From the NCBI GenBank assembly GCA_944391475.1, contig CALXTR010000010.1:1-53141 (forward strand): a DNA stretch of 53,141 nucleotides, read 5' to 3'. This DNA is from an uncultured Alphaproteobacteria bacterium (GTDB taxonomy: Bacteria > Pseudomonadota > Alphaproteobacteria > RF32 > CAG-239). The position numbers were made by a program, and so were the translations under genes. Shown here piece by piece: positions 44,937 through 53,141 of this stretch; position 1 is the stretch's first letter; every line of letters begins with the position of its first letter. Below the pieces are notes generated by a model that was given only the letters and a program-made list of their open reading frames with translations, was not told the origin of the DNA and searched no databases.

Positions 44937-46700
44937 ATGACCGATAATGTATTTAAGTTTTTATGGAAATATTTATCCAAGCTTAAGTTTTTATTTTTTG
45001 CGGTTTTGCTCTCAGTGATTTTGGGCGAGGCTTGCGTGCGGGTGGCTTTGTACTATGCCTCCGAGATTGTCGAAACCCTGTCTTCTGCAGCAGATAGAAA
45101 AGAGGTTTGGTATACCGCATTGGGCTTTGCTGGCCTAACGGCGATTTTCCTGTTTTTGAAAGGTGTTTTACTCAATGTGGTCATTTTCATTGAGGCGCGC
45201 TTTTTGCCCAAATATAATACCTATGTGGCCAAAGACTTGTTTAACTATGCCCACCAGCATTCCACAGCCTTTTTTGCCGAAGAAATGGCCGGCAATATTT
45301 CTTCCAAAATCAAGACCATAATTGATAATAGCTATTACATTTATTACAACCTGCTCTGGGGTTTTGTGTCACCCAGCGTGGCGCTTTTGATAAGCTTTGG
45401 CTTTATCTGGCATATTAATTGGGAGCTAGGCGCGCTGATGTTGGTACTAAATTGTCTGCTGATATGGTTGATATATACTTTAAGCAAGAAATTAGCGCCC
45501 TATTCCGAAACCCGCTCTCGGCTGATGTCAGAAGCCAACGGTGGCTTGGTGGATAGCATTACCAATGCCTCTTTGGTAAAAAATTTCAGCAACTTTATTG
45601 CCGAGAAAAGCCGCTATTTCCGCGAAATGCGCAAAGCCGCCGAGGCCGACAGAATAGAGACCATTCAGTTTGGCAAAATTTTTCTGACCCAAGGGATGTG
45701 CCGCGCTCTGATGGAAGCCATTTTTTATGCCCTGCCGATTTGGTATTGGTACCGTGGTGAGATTAGTGTCGGCCAGTTTGTGCTTATCCAAAGTCTGATT
45801 ATAACTTTGAGCGGCTTGTATAATATGCTCTCCATGCAGTTTATGCAGTTTTTCAAACTCTATGGTGGGATTCGCGATGGATTGAAACTATTGGCACGTC
45901 CCCGCGAAGTAGTTGACGTTAAAGGCGCCAAAAAACTAAAAGTCCGCCATGGTGATATCGCCTTTTCGCATATTGAATATCATTACAAGGGCTCTGAGCC
46001 GCTGTTTTCTGATTTTAATTTAGAAATCCGCGGTGGAGAAAAAATTGGCTTGGTCGGACGTTCTGGTTCCGGCAAATCCACCTTGATAAAATTGCTCTCG
46101 CGTTATTATGATTTGAAGTCGGGAGAGATAAGTATAGATGGCCAAAACATTGCTTTGGTCACACAAGATTCGCTACGTCGGCAAATTGCGCTCATTCCTC
46201 AAGATCCGAGCCTGTTTAACCGCAGTATTATGGAAAATATCCGCTATGGCAATCTTAAAGCCAGTGAAGAAGAAGTCTATGCCGCCGCCAAAAAAGCCTA
46301 TTGCCACGATTTTATTATGGCTCTGCCGCAAGGCTATGAGAGTAAGGTTGGTGAACGAGGAGTGATGCTATCTGGCGGCGAAAGACAGCGCATAGCCATT
46401 GCCCGCGCCATTTTGAAAAATGCCCCGATTCTGATTTTAGATGAGGCCACCTCGGCTCTAGATAGTGAGAGTGAAAAATATATTCAAGATTCGCTAAGAA
46501 ACCTCATGGAAGGCAAAACCGTAATTGCCATTGCGCACCGCTTATCCACTCTTAAAGAGATGAACCGCTTGGTAGTGATGGAACACGGCAAAATCATCGA
46601 ACAAGGCAGCCACAGTGCACTTTTGCGCAAAAAGGGCGTGTATAGCAGCTTTTACGATTTGCAGTCTTCCGGCTTTTTGAAAATGGATAGCTCAGACTAA
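44937..46700 (+). CDS. ABC exporter, fused permease and ATPase (MsbA-like)
   Basis: Encodes 587 residues. Six transmembrane helices span about residues 1-310, followed by an ABC ATPase domain with Walker A ([12 protein letters not shown]), Q-loop ([11 protein letters not shown]), signature [14 protein letters not shown], Walker B ([13 protein letters not shown]) and the switch His (AIAHRLST). It acts as a homodimer or heterodimer to export lipids, drugs or peptides; which one is unknown. A possible promoter, TTGCAA (44881-44886) and TATATA (44902-44907), lies close upstream. Its 3' end overlaps convergent dnaJ by 4 bp. Confidence 0.92.
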   Translation: MTDNVFKFLWKYLSKLKFLFFAVLLSVILGEACVRVALYYASEIVETLSSAADRKEVWYTALGFAGLTAIFLFLKGVLLNVVIFIEARFLPKYNTYVAKDLFNYAHQHSTAFFAEEMAGNISSKIKTIIDNSYYIYYNLLWGFVSPSVALLISFGFIWHINWELGALMLVLNCLLIWLIYTLSKKLAPYSETRSRLMSEANGGLVDSITNASLVKNFSNFIAEKSRYFREMRKAAEADRIETIQFGKIFLTQGMCRALMEAIFYALPIWYWYRGEISVGQFVLIQSLIITLSGLYNMLSMQFMQFFKLYGGIRDGLKLLARPREVVDVKGAKKLKVRHGDIAFSHIEYHYKGSEPLFSDFNLEIRGGEKIGLVGRSGSGKSTLIKLLSRYYDLKSGEISIDGQNIALVTQDSLRRQIALIPQDPSLFNRSIMENIRYGNLKASEEEVYAAAKKAYCHDFIMALPQGYESKVGERGVMLSGGERQRIAIARAILKNAPILILDEATSALDSESEKYIQDSLRNLMEGKTVIAIAHRLSTLKEMNRLVVMEHGKIIEQGSHSALLRKKGVYSSFYDLQSSGFLKMDSSD

Positions 46701-47854
46701 GCTACCGATTTGAACAAATCTTTAATCTTGTCCAAGAAACCTTTGCTTTCGGGTTGGCAGCTGTCATCTTGACTAATAGAGCGAAATTCTTCCAAAAGTT
46801 CTTTTTGACGAGGAGTGAGGTTAACCGGAGTTTCAACTCTAAGACGCACAAACAAATCGCCCCGATTTTTAGAGCGTAGCACGGTCATACCCTGATTTTT
46901 GAGCCGAATTTGCTGGTCGTTTTGTGCTCCGGCCGGAATTTCAAGTTCAATTTTTTCACCATCAATTGCCGGAATTTCCAGTTTGCCGCCTAATGCCGCA
47001 CAAGTCATCGACACCGGAATCTGCGCATAAAGATTAGCCCCCTCGCGGCTGTATAATTTGTGTTGTTTAACACTGATAAACACGTACAAATCGCCGTTTG
47101 GACCGCCGTGCAAACCGGCTTCACCACCGCCGCTGATTCGCATTCTGGTGCCATCTTCGATACCGGCCGGAATTTTGACTTTAATTTCTTTTTCTTCACC
47201 AATAACTCCGGCACCTTTACAGTCTTTGCAAGTTTCTTTAATGATACGGCCTTTACCGCGACATTTCGGACAAGTTGTTTCCACAATAAAGAAACCGCCT
47301 TGTTGCTGGCGAATTTTTCCGCTGCCATGACAATCCGGACAAACTTCCGGCTCTTTGCCATCAGCAGTTCCGTGCCCATGACAAGTTTCACAAACTTTGG
47401 TTGAGGGGATTTTAATGTCTTTTTCTACCCCAAAAAAAGCCTCTTCCAAGCTGATTTCGAGATTATAGCGCAAGTCAGCACCGGCTTGAGCATAAGAGCG
47501 CTGCTGAGACCGCGCGCCGCCTCCCATGAAATCGGAAAAAATATTTTCAAAGATATCAGAAAAACCACCGGCACCGAAATTAAATTCAAAACCGCCAAAT
47601 GGATTTCCGCCGCCCATACCACCGTTTTTGAAGGCATCATGCCCATAGCGGTCATATGCGGCACGCTTTTGCTCGTCTTTCAAAACCTCATAAGCCTCGT
47701 TGATTTCCTTAAAATGGAGTTCAGCTTCTTTGTCGCCGGGGTTGCGGTCAGGATGATATTTCATCGCCAAGCGACGATAAGATTTTTTGAGTTCTTCACC
47801 GCTGCAGTCGCGGCTAACTTCCAGCAGTTCGTAATAGTCTTTTTCCGTAGTCAT
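46697..47854 (-). CDS. dnaJ: Co-chaperone DnaJ
   Basis: Encodes 385 residues. The J domain holds the HPD motif ([13 protein letters not shown]). A Gly/Phe-rich region follows ([21 protein letters not shown]), then the zinc-finger domain with four CxxCxGxG repeats ([32 protein letters not shown]), and the C-terminal substrate-binding beta domains. It delivers unfolded proteins to DnaK and stimulates its ATPase. It lies downstream of dnaK but has its own promoter after the dnaK terminator. The ribosome site is weak. Confidence 0.97.
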   Translation of the reverse strand: MTTEKDYYELLEVSRDCSGEELKKSYRRLAMKYHPDRNPGDKEAELHFKEINEAYEVLKDEQKRAAYDRYGHDAFKNGGMGGGNPFGGFEFNFGAGGFSDIFENIFSDFMGGGARSQQRSYAQAGADLRYNLEISLEEAFFGVEKDIKIPSTKVCETCHGHGTADGKEPEVCPDCHGSGKIRQQQGGFFIVETTCPKCRGKGRIIKETCKDCKGAGVIGEEKEIKVKIPAGIEDGTRMRISGGGEAGLHGGPNGDLYVFISVKQHKLYSREGANLYAQIPVSMTCAALGGKLEIPAIDGEKIELEIPAGAQNDQQIRLKNQGMTVLRSKNRGDLFVRLRVETPVNLTPRQKELLEEFRSISQDDSCQPESKGFLDKIKDLFKSVA

Positions 47855-47891
47855 AATTTTTAACTCAATTAAGTTCTTGCAAGTTAATTAG

Positions 47892-47921
47892 TATTTAGGG
47901 ATTGAAAAATGCAAAGTCAAG
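47892..47921 (-). promoter_or_regulatory. Promoter of dnaJ, heat-shock-like
   Basis: On the minus strand TTGACT (47920-47915), 17-nt spacer, TAAATA (47897-47892). The wider sequence CTTGAC ... CCCTAAAT also resembles RpoH (sigma-32) promoters. The housekeeping and heat-shock readings overlap. Confidence 0.55.
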
Positions 47922-47971
47922 CTTTTCTGCACTTGTTAGGAAAAATAAGGCTGAATGAGGATTTATAAAAC

Positions 47972-47999
47972 AAAAAACCCCGAAAATATTCGGGGTTTT
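47972..47999 (-). terminator. Terminator of dnaK
   Basis: An 11-bp stem (AAAACCCCGAA / TTCGGGGTTTT) with a 4-nt loop; on the minus strand the stem runs into a T-run. It separates dnaK from dnaJ. Confidence 0.88.
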
Positions 48000-48020
48000 A
48001 ATTGTTAGGCTTAAAGTTGT

Positions 48021-49928
48021 TTATTTGACTTCTTCAAAATCAGCATCAACAACTTTGTCGTCTTTGGGCTGTTCGGCAGTTGCGGCTTCCGGACCGGCAG
48101 CACCGGCAGCTTGAGCAGCTTCTGCCTGTTGTTTGTACATAGCCTCACCAAGTTTGAGAGAAGCTTGCATCAAAGCCTCAGTGCGCTCTTTGATATTAGC
48201 CGCATCATCTGCTTCCATAGCCGATTTCAAAGTCTTGATAGCTTCTTCAATCTGAGACTTGTCAGCCGCACTGATTTTATCACCGTTTTCTTTAAGAGTT
48301 TTTTCGGTGGTGTGGATCAGAGCTTCAGCCTGATTGCGAACTTCTACCAATTCTTTTTTCTTCTTATCGGCTTCGGCATTAGCTTCAGCATCTTTAACCA
48401 TTTTTTCGATATCAGCATCAGACAAACCGCCGGAAGCTTGGATTCGAATAGCTTGCTCTTTGTTGGTAGCCTTATCTTTAGCCGATACGTTTACAATACC
48501 GTTGGCATCAATATCGAAGGTAACTTCAATTTGCGGCATACCACGCGGTGCCGGCGGAATACCAACCAAATCAAATTGACCCAAGAGTTTGTTATCAGCT
48601 GCCATTTCGCGTTCACCTTGGAAGACACGAATGGTAACCGCGGTCTGACCGTCATCAGCAGTAGAGAATACTTGCGATTTGCGGGTCGGAATGGTGGTGT
48701 TACGGTCAATCAAACGAGTGAAAACACCGCCCAAAGTTTCAATACCCAAAGACAACGGAGTAACATCCAGCAGCAATACGTCTTTAACATCGCCCATCAA
48801 GACACCACCCTGAATAGCAGCACCAACCGCCACTACTTCATCAGGGTTAACGCCTTTGTGAGGCTCTTTGCCGAAGATTTCCTTAACTTTTTCTTGTACT
48901 TTCGGCATACGGGTCATACCACCAACCAGAATAACCTCACTAATTTCATTTGCTTTCAAGCCGGCATCAGCCAAAGCTTTTTTGCAAGGCTCAATCGTGC
49001 GATCAATCAAATCTTCAACCAAAGATTCGAGTTTAGCACGGGTTAATTTGATATTGAGGTGTTTCGGGCCGGTTGCATCTGCAGTAATAAACGGCAGGTT
49101 AACTTCGGTCTGAGTGGTTGAAGAAAGTTCGATTTTAGCTTTTTCAGCAGCTTCTTTCAATCGTTGCAGAGCCAAGCGGTCATTTTTAAGATCAATACCG
49201 GTTTCTTTCTTAAACTCATCGGACAAATAGTTAACAATACGTTGGTCAAAGTCTTCACCGCCAAGGAATGTATCACCGTTAGTAGATTTCACTTCGAACA
49301 CGCCGTCGCCAATTTCCAAAATGGAGATATCAAAAGTACCACCACCCAAGTCATAAACTGCAATGGTACCGCTGGCTTTTTTATCCATACCATAAGCCAA
49401 AGCAGCAGCAGTCGGCTCGTTGATAATACGCAAAACGTCCAAACCGGCAATTTTACCGGCATCTTTAGTCGCCTGACGTTGCGAGTCATTGAAATAAGCC
49501 GGTACGGTAATAACCGCTTTTTCGATTTTTTCGCCGAGATAGCTTTCGGCATATTCCTTAATTTTCTGCAGCACGATAGCTGAGATTTGAGACGGGGCAT
49601 ATTTCTGTCCCTTAACTTCAACCCAAGCATCGCCGTTATCGCCCGGAATAATCTTAAACGGAACCAACCCTTTATCTTTGGCAACTTCCGGAGAATCATA
49701 ACGACGACCGATTAAACGTTTGATGGCAAACAAGGTATTTTCCGGATTGGTCACGGCCTGACGTTTTGCCGGAAAGCCGACCAAACGTTCATTGTCAGTA
49801 AAAGCGACCATAGACGGGGTAGTTCTAGCCCCTTCGGTGTTTTCCAAAACCTTAGCATCTCCACCTTCCATAACGGCAAAGCAAGAGTTTGTGGTACCAA
49901 GGTCAATACCGATTACTTTATTGCTCAT
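48021..49928 (-). CDS. dnaK: Chaperone DnaK (Hsp70)
   Basis: Encodes 635 residues. The N-terminal ATPase begins [18 protein letters not shown], with [32 protein letters not shown] and [11 protein letters not shown]. The substrate domain includes the linker [19 protein letters not shown]. The tail is Ala/Gln-rich and ends in the usual acidic [14 protein letters not shown] lies 9 nt upstream of the ATG. It refolds proteins together with DnaJ and GrpE; grpE is not in the window. Confidence 0.98.
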   Translation of the reverse strand: MSNKVIGIDLGTTNSCFAVMEGGDAKVLENTEGARTTPSMVAFTDNERLVGFPAKRQAVTNPENTLFAIKRLIGRRYDSPEVAKDKGLVPFKIIPGDNGDAWVEVKGQKYAPSQISAIVLQKIKEYAESYLGEKIEKAVITVPAYFNDSQRQATKDAGKIAGLDVLRIINEPTAAALAYGMDKKASGTIAVYDLGGGTFDISILEIGDGVFEVKSTNGDTFLGGEDFDQRIVNYLSDEFKKETGIDLKNDRLALQRLKEAAEKAKIELSSTTQTEVNLPFITADATGPKHLNIKLTRAKLESLVEDLIDRTIEPCKKALADAGLKANEISEVILVGGMTRMPKVQEKVKEIFGKEPHKGVNPDEVVAVGAAIQGGVLMGDVKDVLLLDVTPLSLGIETLGGVFTRLIDRNTTIPTRKSQVFSTADDGQTAVTIRVFQGEREMAADNKLLGQFDLVGIPPAPRGMPQIEVTFDIDANGIVNVSAKDKATNKEQAIRIQASGGLSDADIEKMVKDAEANAEADKKKKELVEVRNQAEALIHTTEKTLKENGDKISAADKSQIEEAIKTLKSAMEADDAANIKERTEALMQASLKLGEAMYKQQAEAAQAAGAAGPEAATAEQPKDDKVVDADFEEVK

Positions 49929-49987
49929 AATTTATCACCCTTCTTTAAGTTTCTATTTAACTAACTATTTATTTATTGCTATACATT

Positions 49988-50017
49988 TATATAGGTAGGG
50001 CAAATTTTAGATGCAAG
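49988..50017 (-). promoter_or_regulatory. Promoter of dnaK, heat-shock-like
   Basis: On the minus strand TTGCAT (50016-50011), 17-nt spacer, TATATA (49993-49988). CTTG at 50017-50014 and CCTATATAA around the -10 also fit an RpoH promoter with 18 nt between the two blocks. The leader to the ATG is about 55 nt. Confidence 0.55.
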
Positions 50018-50063
50018 CCTTGGGCGATATTTTTTGAAATTTTTTTAGAAATTTTTTTTTGAT

Positions 50064-51557
50064 TTAGTGATGAGCGACAACATAGCCGTTGTTGCCGTCA
50101 ACAGCGGTGTTGGCATAACCAAAATCAATCGAGTTCATGGAATGGATTCTAAATAAGGTTTCGCCTTGTTCGACCTTGTCGCCGACCTTTTTGAGCAAGT
50201 CGAGTCCGGCTCCCGGATTTTGCGATGCTCCGGCCAAAACCCCGATTCGATTAATCCGAGTGTTATCAATACTTTCGACATATCCGCTTTCAGAAGCCAC
50301 AATATCGCGGGTTAAGTGCCCAAGTGTTGGCTGCGGCGCTTTGCCTTGAGCATGAATGATTCGGTTCATACTCTCAAGAGCTCGACCGGAGTTAAGGATT
50401 TCTTTGGCCACAAAATAACCTTGTCCGCCCCGCAGTTTGGGGTCAAAGTCGATGATTCTTCCGGCCAAGAATAAAGATTTTTCACGCAAATCTTGCGGAG
50501 CATCATCTTTGTTGCGTAACACTTTCATCACATCGCGAGCTTCAAGCACAGCACCAATACCATTGCCGATTGGTTCGCTGCCATCAGTGATAACCGCATC
50601 GACCTCGATTCCCATTTGGTCACCGACATATTCGATTAGTTTTCTGAGCCGCATGGCATCTTGAGTAGTTTTAATGCGCGAGTTTGGACCAACCGGAATA
50701 TCAATTACGAGATGAGTGATACCCATTGCAATTTTAATGGCGAGGATTGAAGAAATCAGATGTTGTTGTTGAGTAATGCCGATTTGCCGTTCTACCGAGG
50801 AGATAAGTCGGTTTGCCATCGCAATTTGCAAACCGCTGTGGCAGACCAAAGCACCGCGATTTTCCGCAATCAGTTTTTTGAGTTGAGCCTCATTAAGGTC
50901 GACATTTGCGAGCACACTCATAGTATCGGCCACTCCGGCGCAAGAACTCAGCGAGCGAGAGGCGGTCTTGGGAATGGGCAAACCATAAGCGGATACGATT
51001 GCGGTGATAATAATGTCAGTTTTATTACCGGGGATACCACCCAAACAGTGATGATCCACCACGATTCCCTCATTATCCCACTTGATAGTCTGATTGCCGA
51101 CTAAAGATTCGGTCATTGCCAAGACTTCCGGCGGGGTCATAAAAGAACCCGACGCCACTAAGAACGCGGCAATATCCATGTTAGAATAACGCCGATTGGT
51201 GATATCGGTAATAATGGCTTGGTATTCGTTGGGGCTTAAGATATTTCCGGAAATTTTGCGTTTGATTGAAGAAACACTGGGCGGAGGTGGTGTAAGTGCC
51301 AAGGTAATGTTTGCGCCTTCAGGTAAGTTGATTTGTTCAAAAGCCTCGGTGTTAAGCGCGAGCTGATCAGGGCTGACTATAGATTCGTCATCAACAATGT
51401 TAAGGAAGGCATAGATAGGCTTGGCGCCTCCATGAATTTCTACTTTGGTCATAAATTTGATATCATCAAGCTTATAGGCCACGCAGTCTTTGTGAAGATA
51501 TGCAATATTTTCATTAAAAGAAGTTATCGGTAAATGTTTTAATGTCAGCATCGCCAT
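50064..51557 (-). CDS. AMP/thymidine phosphorylase family protein
   Basis: Encodes 497 residues from an ATG at 51557; an ATG at 51551 or a TTG at 51563 are alternatives. An N-terminal domain of about 90 residues precedes the nucleoside-phosphorylase core: LSPNEYQAIITDITNRRYSNMDIAAFL, then VDHHCLGGIPGNKTDIIITAIV (phosphate and base binding) and KTASRSLSSCAGVADTM. The C-terminal domain has FDPKLRGGQGYFVAKEILNSG. The length and extra N-terminal domain match the archaeal-type AMP phosphorylase and the bacterial 'putative thymidine phosphorylase' group rather than the 440-residue DeoA. It would phosphorolyse a nucleotide or nucleoside; substrate uncertain. Confidence 0.88.
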   Translation of the reverse strand: MAMLTLKHLPITSFNENIAYLHKDCVAYKLDDIKFMTKVEIHGGAKPIYAFLNIVDDESIVSPDQLALNTEAFEQINLPEGANITLALTPPPPSVSSIKRKISGNILSPNEYQAIITDITNRRYSNMDIAAFLVASGSFMTPPEVLAMTESLVGNQTIKWDNEGIVVDHHCLGGIPGNKTDIIITAIVSAYGLPIPKTASRSLSSCAGVADTMSVLANVDLNEAQLKKLIAENRGALVCHSGLQIAMANRLISSVERQIGITQQQHLISSILAIKIAMGITHLVIDIPVGPNSRIKTTQDAMRLRKLIEYVGDQMGIEVDAVITDGSEPIGNGIGAVLEARDVMKVLRNKDDAPQDLREKSLFLAGRIIDFDPKLRGGQGYFVAKEILNSGRALESMNRIIHAQGKAPQPTLGHLTRDIVASESGYVESIDNTRINRIGVLAGASQNPGAGLDLLKKVGDKVEQGETLFRIHSMNSIDFGYANTAVDGNNGYVVAHH

Positions 51558-51646
51558 TCCCAAAGATTAACCATAGTTATAGAAATATCATATTTTTATT
51601 TATGATTAGTTAATGCGGGAGGGAGGCAAGGAAGAATAAAATCCGC

Positions 51647-51674
51647 TTGCAAATTCTGCGAGATTAGATAGACT
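51647..51674 (+). promoter_or_regulatory. Promoter of structured RNA copy C
   Basis: TTGCAA (51647-51652), 16-nt spacer, TAGACT (51669-51674). Same layout as the promoter of copy A, with a different spacer sequence. Confidence 0.6.
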
Positions 51675-51680
51675 AGACTT

Positions 51681-51805
51681 GCACTCGGGAGAGCCGGGTG
51701 CGGAGTGTCGAAACTCCTTAAACAAGAAAAGAACAACTCCTTGAATGGGGAGCTGGGGAAATAAGGCTATGCACGAATAACCCGGACTGTTCTTGTTTAC
51801 AGTTT
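51681..51805 (+). ncRNA. Structured leader RNA, copy C, cut from its terminator
   Basis: The two 5' hairpins (51681-51701, 51702-51717) match copy A base for base. Stem P1 is different and longer: TAAACAAGAA at 51719-51728 pairs with TTCTTGTTTA at 51790-51799, 10 bp. P2 and P3 are as in copy A, with one compatible change in P3 (CTGGG / CCCGG). The conserved ACAGTTT ends at 51805. The downstream CTCCCC and terminator, adjacent in copy A, here lie beyond a 269-bp insertion, at 52079-52114. Confidence 0.7.
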
Positions 51806-51806
51806 G

Positions 51807-52075
51807 GCCCCTAAATCCCCCTTAAAAATATATTTTAGTTTAGCTAGAAAAAGATAGATGCGAGCAAAATGGTGTAGCGGATAGTTCTTCATATCCGCAA
51901 AGCATTTTACGAAGCAGATGCTTTTTATAGCTAAATCCGCAGGACAAGCCTCCAATCATCATCCTACTTGCCATTTTTCTTGGTGTTAGCAATAAGTAGC
52001 ACCTGCGAAAAATGCCTGCGTATTATAATGATTGGGCGGCTTGCTAAAATATGTCTTTAAGGGAGATTTAGGGGC
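51807..52075. mobile_element. MITE-like inverted-repeat element, 269 bp
   Basis: The 20-bp ends GCCCCTAAATCCCCCTTAAA (51807-51826) and its complement (52056-52075) match at 19 of 20 positions. The interior is non-coding and rich in smaller hairpins, such as GCGGATA / TATCCGC (51877-51898). Comparison with copy A shows the leader resumes right after the element, and the joined flanks have the same length as in copy A. No clear target-site duplication is visible, so the transposase family cannot be named. Confidence 0.7.
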
Positions 52076-52082
52076 ATCCTCC

Positions 52083-52114
52083 CCGCCTTAGGAAAGCTAG
52101 GGCGGTTTCTTTTT
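52083..52114 (+). terminator. Intrinsic terminator upstream of mini-HTH copy C
   Basis: A 9-bp stem (CCGCCTTAG / CTAGGGCGG, one G-T pair) with a 5-nt loop and a T-rich tail. It stands where copy A has its terminator, but the stem sequence differs, so pairing is conserved while sequence is not. Confidence 0.82.
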
Positions 52115-52143
52115 AACCAGAAACCTAAAGGGAGTTTAGAACC

Positions 52144-52389
52144 ATGAGTCACAATTACCGCCGTCAAGCTTGGCAAGCCTGTCAGCAAGAGATTGGCGAA
52201 CAAATTAGAAATATGAGATTAGAGTTGGATTTACCTCCACAAATTGCTGCAGAACTTTTGCATATCGGATTAAACCAGCTTTTGTATCTTGAAAGCGGCT
52301 ATATTGGGAAAATGCAAATTACAGTTCTCCACGCGCTAGCTTATAAATATAATTATAAGTTAAAGATAAGCTTTGAGAAAAAGAATTAG
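52144..52389 (+). CDS. Mini-HTH protein, copy C
   Basis: Encodes 81 residues. It matches the protein at 23360 except for one substitution (K to Q near residue 15) and a slightly shorter end. The ribosome site (AGGGAG) and the 40 bases before the ATG are also almost identical to copy A. Several codons differ silently near the 5' end, so the two are not merely fresh copies. The Cro/C1-like helix-turn-helix and C-terminal strand are as described for copy A. Its leader RNA is interrupted by a MITE-like element, so control may be altered. Palindromic repeats follow it, as they follow copy A. Confidence 0.75.
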   Translation: MSHNYRRQAWQACQQEIGEQIRNMRLELDLPPQIAAELLHIGLNQLLYLESGYIGKMQITVLHALAYKYNYKLKISFEKKN

Positions 52390-52398
52390 AAAAAAATA

Positions 52399-52590
52399 GT
52401 CATCCCTCGACTACGATAGTAGTCGTCAAGGGATCTACCGATTAATATTAACAAACTCGAAGACCCCTTGATGGTTACTGACGTAACCAAGGGGTGACAT
52501 TATATTATTATCAACCCGCTCTACTGGTAGCATCGCGGATACAGGGCACATACGCTAAACAGCTAACCCGCCGCGCACCCGTCGCACGGG
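52399..52590. repeat. Palindromic repeat unit R2
   Basis: 192 bp, nearly identical to unit R1 at 23694: the same two palindromes (arms CGACTAC / GTAGTCG and GGTTAC / GTAACC) and the same tail ending in GTCGCACGGG. It lies just after mini-HTH copy C. No coding potential is seen in the 752 bp from 52390 to the window end. Confidence 0.88.
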
Positions 52591-52852
52591 TCATCCCTCG
52601 ATTGCATTAGCAATATTTAAAGTCATCCCTCGTTTTTCGGAGAAAAACGTCCAGGGATCTTCGAATTTTTAACTAAAAAAACAACCTTCCGATTATTAAA
52701 AACTAACTCGAAGACCCCATGACGACTACTGACGTAGTCGAGGGGTGACATCTATATTGTATTAAAATTATCATAAGCCAGCATAATGATAGCATCGCGG
52801 ATACAGGGCACATACGCTAAACAGCTAACCTGCCGCGCACCCGTCGCACGGG
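52590..52852. repeat. Diverged palindromic repeat unit R3 with half-unit
   Basis: A half-unit (52590-52621, CGATTGC / GCAAT) precedes the full unit 52622-52852. In R3 the first palindrome has arms CGTTTTTC / GAAAAACG and the second CGACTAC / GTAGTCG, both different from R1 and R2, yet each still self-complementary. The linker is more AT-rich and longer; the GCATCGCGGATACAGGG tail is retained. Confidence 0.82.
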
Positions 52853-53085
52853 TCATCCCTCGTTTTCTCTTAGGAAAACGTCAAACCAAAAGGGTCATCC
52901 CTCGACTACGATAGTAGTCGTCAAGGGATCTACCGATTAATATTAACAAATTCGAAAACCCCTTGATGGTTACTGACGTAACCAAGGGGTGACATTATAT
53001 TATTATCAACCCGCTCTACTGGTAGCATCGCGGATACGGGTTACATACGCTAAGCAGCTAACCAGCCGCGCACCCGTCGCACGGG
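52852..53085. repeat. Palindromic repeat unit R4 with half-unit
   Basis: A half-unit (52852-52893, arms CGTTTTC / GAAAACG) is followed by the full unit 52894-53085, nearly identical to R1 and R2. After it come a small palindrome (CCAGC / GCTGG, about 53090-53102) and 38 bp of AT-rich DNA to the window edge with nothing recognisable. Confidence 0.85.
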
Positions 53086-53141
53086 CGCACCAGCCGTGCT
53101 GGCTCTCAAAGGAGGCTTTATATTATTTTTGTTCAATTGCC

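Noticed and set aside
48111..49046. A 311-codon open frame opposite dnaK
   Set aside because: An antisense shadow of dnaK, a known effect of strong codon bias in this gene; no start signal or recognisable product.
51807..52075. Integron attC site
   Set aside because: The hairpin-rich element lacks the conserved attC core ends, and there is no integrase or cassette; 20-bp inverted ends fit a MITE-like element better.
52399..53085. Possible CRISPR array
   Set aside because: Units are about 190 bp, contain their own palindromes and lack short unique spacers; there are no cas genes nearby.

Overview
The window reads as ordinary chromosomal DNA of an alphaproteobacterium with modest GC, densely packed with housekeeping genes. 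The evidence is PolA with an intact proofreading domain, ParE and GyrB as separate genes, the rpsB-tsf pair, a yfgM-bamB-der cluster, dnaK/dnaJ, and PhoB-, BamB- and RmuC-type proteins, all of proteobacterial type. Gene style and the dispersed palindromic repeats resemble uncultured host-associated Rhodospirillales-like lineages. That finer placement is inference.

Layout. 1-4.8 kb: the end of a secreted protein and its tandem paralogue, a repeat-flanked spacer, two TPR membrane proteins and a degenerate EEP-fold membrane protein. 4.9-10.7 kb: a Lon-like AAA+ protease, a low-molecular-weight phosphatase and polA. 10.7-13.2 kb (minus strand): rpsB, tsf, then a structured RNA and a mini-HTH gene. 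13.3-23.1 kb: parE, an acetyltransferase, yejB/yejA, a TTG-started membrane protein, accA, rmuC and a small CxxC membrane protein. 23.1-24 kb: a second RNA plus mini-HTH module with palindromic repeats. 24-31.2 kb (minus strand): gyrB, der, bamB, yfgM and a membrane protein. 31.4-39.7 kb: a diguanylate cyclase, a TrmA/RlmD-type RNA methyltransferase, lipoproteins, transketolase and class II aldolase. 39.7-46.7 kb: a ferritin-like protein, rpe, phoB, tgt, a LOG-family protein, a DMT transporter and an ABC exporter. 46.7-51.6 kb (minus strand): dnaJ, dnaK and an AMP/thymidine phosphorylase. 51.6-53.1 kb: a third RNA plus mini-HTH module, split by a 269-bp inverted-repeat element, then an array of palindromic repeats.

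The most unusual content is a module found three times: a structured RNA of about 100-125 nt, an intrinsic terminator, then a gene for a Cro/C1-like HTH protein of about 80 residues. The stems covary between copies. In the two uninterrupted copies a second pairing joins the 3' strand of one hairpin to the base of the terminator, so the hairpin and that pairing exclude each other. This is the architecture of a riboswitch or attenuator, and I cannot match it to a known family from memory. In the third copy a MITE-like element sits exactly between the RNA core and the terminator.

Other themes are a recurring promoter type (TTGACA or TTGCAA, mostly a 16-nt spacer, TATATT-like -10), separate heat-shock-like promoters for dnaK and dnaJ, and palindromic repeats whose arms change sequence but stay self-complementary. 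Three central-carbon genes (tkt, fba, rpe) lie within 6 kb, each with its own signals.
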